Below the pieces are notes generated by a model that was not told where the DNA came from, ran no database searches, and saw only the letters and a list, made by a program, of their open reading frames with translations. The position numbers and the translations under genes are program-made. A stretch of DNA of 64,000 nt, taken from Calonectria ilicicola. Lineage: Eukaryota; Ascomycota; Sordariomycetes; Hypocreales; Nectriaceae. The DNA lies in contig CP085828.1 in NCBI GenBank assembly GCA_020809705.1, forward strand, positions 6,510,001 through 6,574,000, written 5' to 3'. Of this stretch, positions 56,244 to 64,000 are shown piece after piece (the stretch's first letter is position 1; each line of letters starts with the position of its first letter).

Positions 56244-59200
56244 GAGAAATAAAGAGATTGAAAATCAAGATACCCCATCAACCTCGGAGCATATGAAGTC
56301 GGCCCATACATTCGCATCGTCATTGCAGGCACTGTACAAAATGTGGCCATATAGTTGATGGTTTTAATGAACCTTTTAATGAGACCGGCCAATAAGAAAT
56401 AACCAGTTATATACTGTCATTTGAACCGGCCGCGCAAACATTTACCCATGGGTAACAAGTTTCCTATAACCCAAGAATTACGGGTGTATAAGGCTGCAGA
56501 ACTCCATGTCATTATTACAGTCTAGCAAGCGCAGTATCTATGAAGCCGACCGAGGAAGCAAAAAACTGTGTAACAACCATGGTATTCATTTGGCAGTGAA
56601 GAAATGCATCGGTAGAAGAAGTAACCAGCTTCAGCCAGATATTTTCCTATTCTAGTTCTGGCTTTGCATTTGATCATGATTTCGTTAGAGATCACACGAC
56701 CCGTCTACTTCAACAACCTATTTCCAGCGTTCGATCTAATGTGATGCAGGAAAAAGCTTGTCCATCCCGCGACCAATGGAATCTAAGCTGCCAGGTAGGA
56801 CGGCCCCTTACGAACGTTCTCCCGTGCCTGAATTGATCGTCGTTTCCCCAGTTGGTCAAGGTTAGCGAATGTAGCATATGACCCTAAATTTACTAGGCTA
56901 TTGGCTACGGCGCTCTAACAATGGTTTGGAAGAGGCATTCTGGTGGAAAGCTAAAAATTTGCCGACATGGCATTTCTTAGTATAAGAAAATATTTAGTCC
57001 GTACCTATCGCTAAACGGAGAATGACCTTTTGTCTATGGTCCCACGTGTAATTCTTTCAGCGCCGTGGCTTGTGGCGACCACTTCGGTTAATTTGGCCTG
57101 GCACGTGGCAAGTCATTCGCGAAGTGACCTCTGCTGGCACATCTTAGTCAGTGCGGATCATTGGTAGATCATTTTGCATTCCACCCCCAAATTGACGTTA
57201 TATCAAGTTGAGGTTAAAACGGGCAGCCACATTGGATGTGACGGGGCGAAGCTTCCGGAGGCTACCCCATATGAACTGGAGTAGTGGATACTTGGGCAGT
57301 GGACATTGGGGCACCCGTAAAACTAACCCGCCCTGATCCATCGCAAAGCACACCGTGTTGGATTCATTTTACTGGGCCTACCGTAGTGGTGAAAAAAAAG
57401 TTCATTACCAGGTTGAGGAGCCTTGATGCCGATCAATGACTTGGACTTCAATTCTAGGGTCGCACATTCAGTCGATCATCTCTACATACAGCCTTAGGGA
57501 GATTAGAAGCAAAATACCCAAGTAGGTTAATGGGATCTAGTTTGTTGACTAGCTAATCGGGTGCACGCAAATAGCGTCGAGGAAGAAGCGGGAAGGCGTC
57601 TAATGCGACAGGCCGACGGGGAGGGAAGATGGAACCGGAAATAACGTCATTCATATTCCCATGTCGAATCTAGCAATTGGAGCTCCTCGTTGGCTCGCGG
57701 CCCCAACTCCGAAGTCCGAGTACCGCGGAACTCGGGTCTAAACACGGCCGCATCGGCGTGGTGAAGGACTGGGCAGGCAATGGCGGTCGAGGGAGTGAAG
57801 CTCTTCTCCGCAGTGCGGTAGCCGATAGGGCGACATGTCGATCCGGCATGCAGTGAGCGAGGGTGAGGACATTGAGGACATGTCACTCTCTGGGATTTCA
57901 CCACCACGGTCAGGCCATCGACCCCACAGCCACAGTCCAGTCCCCTGTTTGGATGAGACGGGTAGAGATGTTTCATGCATCGAGGCCGGTGCGGTAGTTA
58001 GACAAACCGGGGGGATAAGACAGTTACGGTGCGGTGCAGTGCAGTGCAGTATGTGATGGTGGTTGGCTGGCTGGCGTGTGTAAAACATGGGCTGGGAGAT
58101 ACTGGTGGAGGGTACCTGGCGCGGTGTGATACTTCAACGTGCCCACTCGCAACAAGGTCGTATTCCAGTAGCTATCGCGGAGGGCGGGACGAGGAAGAGC
58201 AGCCGAGCGGCCAACCATCCGGCGCCGAAAAGAGGCCCCCATTGCTACGGTAAAAGAGCCCCGTCAAGAGGGCCCCTGGCACCGTCGCAACCTTATCAGC
58301 CACCCCGCAGAGCCTTTCTTGTGGGGGCTTTGGGGGGGATGACGGCTCGACGGTTCAGTGGCCTGGCGAGTTAAAAAAGGGCTCAAAGAAACCCCAACCC
58401 ACCAGACCACATCTGACGTGGCCAGCCAGCAGCAGTGCTGGATGTCGTGGTGCACAAAAACACGCACGGGTGCGAGCCGGGGCCAGTGGGATGGATGTCT
58501 TGCGTCCCGACGACGGGGGCCTGACTCGGGGAGCCTGCGCTGAGGCGGGCGAGCACGTCGTAACACGAATATTGCAGAGGGCTAGCTTCGACCAATGGGC
58601 TTGGCAGCGTCTCTGCTAGCTCTTGGCGGGCGAACATGCTTGGGCACAGCAGGGTCTGCGGTTGGGGCAGTTGGGGCAGTTGGTGATGGCGCGCACGCGC
58701 GGATGGGCCGGGGAGAAAAACAGAAAGTCAGCGCGTGCCGCGATTGACCGACAGTGATTGACTGACCTGATGATATTACTGTGTGCAGCGCAGCTCAGTG
58801 CAGGCAATGGCGCAGACTGGAGGCTGGAGACTGGGGAGACTACTGGAGGTAGACACACGACACTGGGTACAAAGCAGACGACGGGCAGGCATCTGGCCCC
58901 GAGAGGCACGCACAGGGCTGCCTAGGCGCAAGCAAAGGTACCGCTCATCAGGAAGGAACATGGTTGGTTTCGTCTCTTGGGGTCCCTCACTTGGGGTCCT
59001 TCTCCTCCTCTTGGCTGCTAGTCTTGGCTGTGTGGCTCCTCTTCTCTTGCATGGGAACTTTCTTTTCCATCTTGCATCTTTCGCCTCTCGCTCCAGATTC
59101 TTTCTCTTTCTGTCCGCGTATTTGCCCTGTTGGTTCGTTCCTATTTCAACAACCGTGGCGCCTCGTATCATCCGTCCTGTCTCGTCTGGTCTCGACGCCT

Positions 59201-59743
59201 TTTTTTTCCACACGCCATCCCATCTCCTGGACCCTTCCACCTCTCTCCACCTCTCTCTCTTTCTCGCTGGGATGAGGTCAAACTCCCGGCCCTCGTCTAC
59301 CTTATTCCCGTCTCGTCACTGTTGCTGCTCGTCCCGACACCGCTGACTGCCATTTTTCTCCGCCTCCACCGCACCCCGCCCTGTCGCTGTTGGGCTGGTG
59401 CAACGCTAACCCGAGGTCCTGCACCCACTCAACGCCTGTATTGGTGTCGTCCTGTCGCCCTGCTGCAGCGCGCCGATTGTGTGTGCCTGCCGAGTTTGAG
59501 CGACTTCCATTATCCGCCTCTTCCGTGCCATTCCCATTCATCCAACTGCCGGAGACGGACCGTTTGACCAACCCATCTCCCGCTCCAATTCTTTGCGGAT
59601 CGGCCGGAACATCCGCTGCGCTTTTTGGTTGCTCATTTTCACATTCACAACTCATTGAAGTTGCCACCAAAGCAGGGTCATTGATACTATTCAGACATAG
59701 CCTTTTGCGCTGGTTGCGCTCGCCATCACAGTTCCAAGATAAG
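56244..59743. other. Gene-free spacer (3.5 kb)
   Basis: From 56244 to about 57600 the DNA is AT-leaning and holds no coding frame. From about 57600 to 59740 it is GC-richer and pyrimidine-rich, and the right part should be the promoter and leader of the membrane-protein gene at 59744. An open frame continues upstream of that ATG from 59390 but has no ATG of its own. Confidence 0.5.
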
Positions 59744-60313
59744 ATGCCTGTTCTACTACATTCTTCAGGCACGGTCAGCTTGACCATGAATCCTCGAAGC
59801 GACCATTCAGCGAATCCTGAGCAAGGTGGCACACAAGTGACGACTGGTACTGCGGGGAGCATCTACACAACCGACACCCTCGCCCAAGATTTGTTCCAGG
59901 ATAAGTTCATGACTATTGCTCGGGGTGGTTCGAATGGAGAGAAAATTATGCGTGGCTTTCTCATTGGCGTCGCCATCGGCCTCATTGTCGCCTGCTTCGT
60001 GTGTTGTTGGTACCCTTGCTGTCGGCCAGATGGCCGAAGGCGAAGAAGGCGGGGACCCCGCCGACCTCCAGTATCTGAAGGACCAGAGTCGGAGGAAGTG
60101 AATCGAACGGAACCACCGGCTGAATCAGGCACAACCACAAACGCAGCCAATGACGCAACACCGAACAACACCACGCCTTACACTGATGAACCGAACACTG
60201 CAGCACCAGATACTGCCGCACCGAATGCAACTGCGCCGACGACGACAACAGCTACAACAACTGCAACAACAACTGCAACGACCACATCGCCCAATACTGC
60301 ACCTCCTTCTTAG
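59744..60313 (+). CDS. Small single-pass membrane protein with Thr/Ala-rich tail
   Basis: The frame from the first ATG at 59744 encodes 189 residues; a second ATG lies 14 codons on. Residues about 1-60 are polar. A hydrophobic helix at about 68-88 (GFLIGVAIGLIVACFVCCWY) is followed at once by a cysteine pair and a strongly basic cluster (RRRRRRGPRRPP), a classic positive-inside stop-transfer signal that places the C-terminus in the cytosol; the cysteines could be palmitoylated. The last 80 residues are Thr/Ala/Pro/Asn-rich with TTTATTTATTT-like repeats. No family is recognised. Frame, ATG context and topology support a gene, but the exact start and any upstream exon are uncertain. Confidence 0.6.
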   Translation: MPVLLHSSGTVSLTMNPRSDHSANPEQGGTQVTTGTAGSIYTTDTLAQDLFQDKFMTIARGGSNGEKIMRGFLIGVAIGLIVACFVCCWYPCCRPDGRRRRRRGPRRPPVSEGPESEEVNRTEPPAESGTTTNAANDATPNNTTPYTDEPNTAAPDTAAPNATAPTTTTATTTATTTATTTSPNTAPPS

Positions 60314-62178
60314 TCGATTGACGAACCATCCAAAGACATGACCTCAAGACTGCACTTGCAATGTCTTTGATTGACCGCTGGCATAAAGCTGATTACCGTG
60401 CTTCTGGAATCGATGCGACACAGCACGTCTCGGATGCCGAGCCGAGAAAATTAGCGCCATGTTCTTATAGGGCGTCGCTGAAATGCTCCAGCCCTTTGGC
60501 TCCAATTATGCACCAGTGGCCCTGAATCGGAAGGAGTGGTGGCAATGCCGGTTTCAAGCCAGCGGCGCCGACCATGTCAGGGACGCGAATGATGGATATG
60601 GCGTGAGGCGAGAAGTTTTTTTACGCAGAAGTATGGATGTTTGATCAGTCACGTTGACGAGGTTATGCTTTGGGTGACTGTTATTCTGCCTTGACTTGGC
60701 CATTTTGGAGCTTATTGAGCTTGGGCCTTGAATACGAACAAATTGGGTAAGGGTTATTGCTTTACAATTGCAAGATGGGCAGGTTTGAGTGTTTTTGGGA
60801 ATATCTCTCAGCGGGAGTTATATGAGTTGATGACACGGCGTTTGGGGCTTTGCTTAAGGTTATGCATGGTTACGAAAAGCCCATCCGAAGGCTGAAATTA
60901 GGTTCAGGACACGGCATACTTGATAGTGTAAGAAATAGATATACACACAAGACACTGCAGAGACGATGCAGAGCGGGAGACAGAAATGTTGGGTAGACGA
61001 AAAATATGACAGATACAATAAATATTCAAGTCAAGACTTATTTACCTGGTGGTTACTACGTGATGGTTCTGGTACTAAGCACACTCACCACTCGGGGCGA
61101 AGTTCTCGAGTGGGGCTGTTGAGGGAGGCATGGTAGGCAGCAGTAATTAACAATTAAGGCTTGGAGCTGGCATGAAGATGTCTTGTTCTCGTCGTTTCAT
61201 TAGAAACAAGGTTGAGCTTAGCCTTGCTGGATGGGCCCCCTGAGGTGCCATGGACCCATGTCCTGCTGAATTGAAGCTGGGTAGAGAGGTGCGACCAAGA
61301 TAGCAGCAAGCAACAAGCGCAAGGAAATGGAATGCAATCAAGTCTATCGGGAGGCAAATCAGGGGCCATTGTCTTGCTATGTTATAGCATAGCTGACGCG
61401 GATCTGAGGCTGCCATGTTTGAGGGGAATGCGAGACCGAACAATGCGAGCAGACGCGTAATTGCTGTGTGAGATGCCAAGCCTTGGGAAAGGTCACTGGA
61501 TTTGAGTGGTGGGCTCGCCGCAGCTAGCGAGCGAGGAGAAAAAAAAAAGAACCGAAATAGCACTTCCCAAATGCGTGCAGCGTGGAGATTTGGCGGATCG
61601 CCAATGAGCGGGTCGCGGCTTAGACATAGCCTCAACCACGCCGGACTGGGTGTGGCGCAGACGACGCACGTTTGGCGGTTCATGACGTTGGCATGCGAAC
61701 TGCGAGTCCGAGGTCAATAATGGGGTGCGATATAAGACGAGGTGAATCCACAGAGGGATGCGCAATGTGCATAAAGGACATTTTCGGTTTAACGCTGCAT
61801 TTGGTCTCATTGTTTCTAAATCATACAACGCGACCCAAAATCACCACATATCGTCATATCATTTACATCAAGAGCGCCTGCTTGCCGCTCGAGTCTTGTG
61901 ATTACCGGATTGTTCCCGTGCTGATGCGCAGCTGAGAGTACGCCTTGACCCGCCCCCGCCATCATCAGGCTCCCAGCTGTGCCATACTTTTCAACATCAA
62001 ACACCCCCTCCGTCACTGACAACGAGGACACTCTGCCTTGCCTCGTCTCCTTTTCTTTCGTCGCCGGCAGTCAATTTCTACATTGAAAGACGCACCTGAT
62101 TGACGCGACACTGCGACACATCCCATTCACCCTCTTACTTACCGGAACTAGCGGGCAACGCCCCCCCAGCTGATCACG
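60314..62178. other. Gene-free spacer (1.9 kb)
   Basis: This is the 3' flank of the small membrane-protein gene and the promoter and leader of the gene at 62179. A 178-codon minus frame at 61147-61683 shows no domain and was not accepted. Confidence 0.55.
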
Positions 62179-63672
62179 ATGCTCGACGAAAACCTCCCGA
62201 CGTATCGCTACAAGCAATCGTCGGAGAACCCACTCAACACCATCCTCTTTTTTACTCACAACGGCTCCGAGCCCAGTCCCGAGTACCTCCTCAAGCGACC
62301 CGCCGCCTCGTCCTCTGCCAACCAGTATGCCCTGGGCATTTTCGACTCCTTCACCACAAACATTGTCTTCTCCGAAGTGCAAGTCAAGCCCGACTGGGTA
62401 TCACCTAACCTCACCGCCGCCGAGGCCCGTGCCGGCAACGGGGCTGCGCCACAGTCGCCCGTCGTGCCGGAGACGTTTGCCATCAACCTGTACAACCCGG
62501 ATCAGAGCGTCGCTGTCAAGCTGATCCAGGGAAGCTGGGGAAAGTCGGACTCATGGGAGTTTGAGATTCCCGAGCGCAGCTTTAAGATGCCCAGCTCCAG
62601 CCGCATCGATCAGGATGCTGCGCCCGTTTCCGAGCTCGTCCCCAAGCTCTGCTTCAAGTGGAAGCGCGATAACCGTCTGAGCAAGGACATGACCTGCTAC
62701 ATGACAGGCAGGAGCGTGGAAGGCAAGAAGAACAAGGACCCCGATATCACTATTGCCTTTTTCCGAGCCAAGAATGAGTCCGTATTGACCATCTACGAGC
62801 CTAACATGGCTCGTGTCGATATTGAAGACCGCAAGGGTCTGGAGTTGTCCCTGCTTATGAGTGGCGAGGTGGTTCGAGACCTTTACCTCAACCCTCGCCA
62901 GAACCCATTCAATATTGCTGGAGGCGGTGCCGCTGCGCAAGGTCGTAGACGTAATACTTCACCTAAGGCTACATCCCCCGTCAGCGGACCAACCATGTCT
63001 GGAGCTCTCAACAACGTTCGTCCGACATCTCCACCGCCCGCAAGCTCTCCTCCACGAGCGGATGCGGACAAGGCTAAGAGGCAAGCTGAGATTGATGCCG
63101 AAACTGAAAGGCTCAAGGCCATGGTGGCTGAGGAGGAGCGCCAAGCCCGCGAGAGGCGTGAAGAGGAGGAGCAAAGGAGGGTTCAGAAGCTGATTGAGAG
63201 GGAAGAAAACGACCGTCGCCAACGTGAGGCCGAGGTTGAAAGGGAGACGGAACGGCTGCGACGCGAGTACGGTATGGCGGGACAAGACTTCAGCCCAACT
63301 AGCCCAACCAGCCCATCCGGTCCTGCACCACAGATGCCTCCTCGTCCCGCTGGTAGCACTGGTGGTTTCCCTCCTCGTCCCGTAAGTGTCGGCCCCATGT
63401 TCTTTGGTCAGCAGCAGCAACAGCCGCAGCAGCCATACTTTGCAGCCCCCCCGCAGCCACACTTTGCAGCCCCCCCGCAGCCACAAGCACAGGCAGGGCC
63501 GAGTGGAACCAACGATGGGAAGAAGAAGCACGGCCTCGGAGGTTTGCTTCAGAGCGCGGGGCCATATGCTGGGCCAGCCTTGGCGAAGGCAAGCGGCTTC
63601 TTCGGTGGTAGTAGCAGCAAAGAGGAGGAGAAGCGCAAAAAGGTACAAAAGAAGCGTAGTGTTCACTTTTAG
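62179..63672 (+). CDS. Conserved-looking fungal protein with N-terminal beta domain and charged helical tail
   Basis: This single-exon gene encodes 497 residues, starting at the ATG at 62179. Residues 1-245 look like a compact mostly beta domain (YALGIFDSFTTNIVFSEVQV, then KLCFKWKRDNRLSKDMTCYM, then PDITIAFFRAKNESVLTIYE, then LELSLLMSGEVVRDLYL). It has the feel of a conserved fungal protein of unknown function, but I cannot name the family. Residues 250-300 are Pro/Ser-rich. Residues about 298-365 form a long charged helix dense in Glu and Arg (ERQARERREEEEQRRVQKL). The C-terminal part is Pro/Gln-rich with a tandem FAAPPQPH unit (a 24-bp direct repeat near 63435-63480). A short Gly/Leu segment (KKHGLGGLLQSAGPYAGPAL) and a basic Lys-rich end follow. 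There is no signal peptide. Coding status is strong. Confidence 0.85.
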   Translation: MLDENLPTYRYKQSSENPLNTILFFTHNGSEPSPEYLLKRPAASSSANQYALGIFDSFTTNIVFSEVQVKPDWVSPNLTAAEARAGNGAAPQSPVVPETFAINLYNPDQSVAVKLIQGSWGKSDSWEFEIPERSFKMPSSSRIDQDAAPVSELVPKLCFKWKRDNRLSKDMTCYMTGRSVEGKKNKDPDITIAFFRAKNESVLTIYEPNMARVDIEDRKGLELSLLMSGEVVRDLYLNPRQNPFNIAGGGAAAQGRRRNTSPKATSPVSGPTMSGALNNVRPTSPPPASSPPRADADKAKRQAEIDAETERLKAMVAEEERQARERREEEEQRRVQKLIEREENDRRQREAEVERETERLRREYGMAGQDFSPTSPTSPSGPAPQMPPRPAGSTGGFPPRPVSVGPMFFGQQQQQPQQPYFAAPPQPHFAAPPQPQAQAGPSGTNDGKKKHGLGGLLQSAGPYAGPALAKASGFFGGSSSKEEEKRKKVQKKRSVHF

Positions 63673-64000
63673 GGAGGATGACTAGATTGGAACGACATAT
63701 GCATAGAGGCGTTCGGGTGTTTGTCCTGGCTTGTTTGTATTTCGCATCACGATGGAGGATATACCATGTTTAACCTTTGTAGTATCACAATATGTATTTC
63801 ATGAAATGAAGTTATGACACGATTGTGCAACACTATAAATTTGTGACCTAACTATACCTCCCAGGTGATGATTCCTTCTCGTTCTTGATTAATAGAGACC
63901 TCTGTCATCCTTGTGGAGCTAAGTCAAGGAGCAACTTTGCCTCGTAACCTTTCCAAGCACCCGCTTCTCGACACAGCCACCACACGGCTGTGACTTATCA
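63673..64000. other. 3' flank at window edge
   Basis: Downstream region of the gene ending at 63672. Nothing further is recognised before the window ends. Confidence 0.6.

Noticed and set aside
59390..59743. N-terminal extension of the small membrane protein
   Set aside because: The upstream part of the frame begins at TTG, not ATG, and is leader-like in composition.
1..64000. CRISPR arrays, rRNA, insertion sequences, bacterial operons
   Set aside because: None seen. The window is eukaryotic, and the only regular array is the coding TPR repeat.

Overview
The window looks like nuclear DNA of a filamentous ascomycete, most likely a sordariomycete and possibly Hypocreales. The reasons are short spliceosomal introns (48-268 nt) with GTRNGT donors, a 359-residue G-beta subunit of the Cryphonectria/Fusarium type, a fungal phosducin-like protein, a SAM-RA Ste50 adaptor, a Pth11-type seven-helix receptor and a fungal NLR. 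It holds 13 protein-coding genes that I can support, one tRNA gene, one decayed coding fragment and very long gene-free spacers, so gene density is low. Most other long open frames are shadows of codon bias or of GC-rich leaders.

Region by region: 1.1-3.1 kb (minus), a Ser/Thr-rich single-pass membrane protein of unknown function. 7.0-7.9 kb (minus), a phosducin-like G-beta chaperone (BDM-1 type). 15.6-17.0 kb (minus), the G-beta subunit in five exons. 23.5-25.9 kb (minus), acetoacetyl-CoA synthetase in three exons. 26.6-28.1 kb (minus), an orphan 483-residue protein with a coiled coil. 32.5-34.5 kb (plus), serine palmitoyltransferase subunit 2. 39.4-41.0 kb (plus), STE50 in three exons. From about 42 kb the content turns accessory: an intracellular trypsin-fold protease (42.4-43.4, minus), a three-exon NLR with PNP, NB-ARC and 12 TPR units (43.6-47.8, minus), a flavin monooxygenase (48.6-50.5, minus) and a Pth11-like receptor (52.8-54.2, plus). 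Then comes an AT-rich gene-poor stretch with an intron-bearing tRNA and Thr-rich pseudogene debris (54.9-56.3). The right edge carries a small single-pass membrane protein (59.7-60.3, plus) and a conserved-looking protein with a charged helical tail (62.2-63.7, plus).

Two themes connect the genes. First, three heterotrimeric-G-protein/MAPK signalling parts sit within 34 kb: G-beta, the phosducin-like protein needed for G-beta-gamma assembly, and the Ste50 adaptor that links upstream signals to the Ste11-class MAPKKK. Second, the NLR and the trypsin-fold protease are a same-strand pair only 242 bp apart. The NLR carries an intact-looking nucleoside-phosphorylase-type effector domain and an array of exact-period 126-bp TPR units that are nearly identical except at a few positions. 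This pair is the best candidate here for an undescribed fungal innate-immunity or allorecognition module.

All exon boundaries were read by eye from splice motifs, reading-frame continuity and family knowledge. No alignment, expression data or database search was available.
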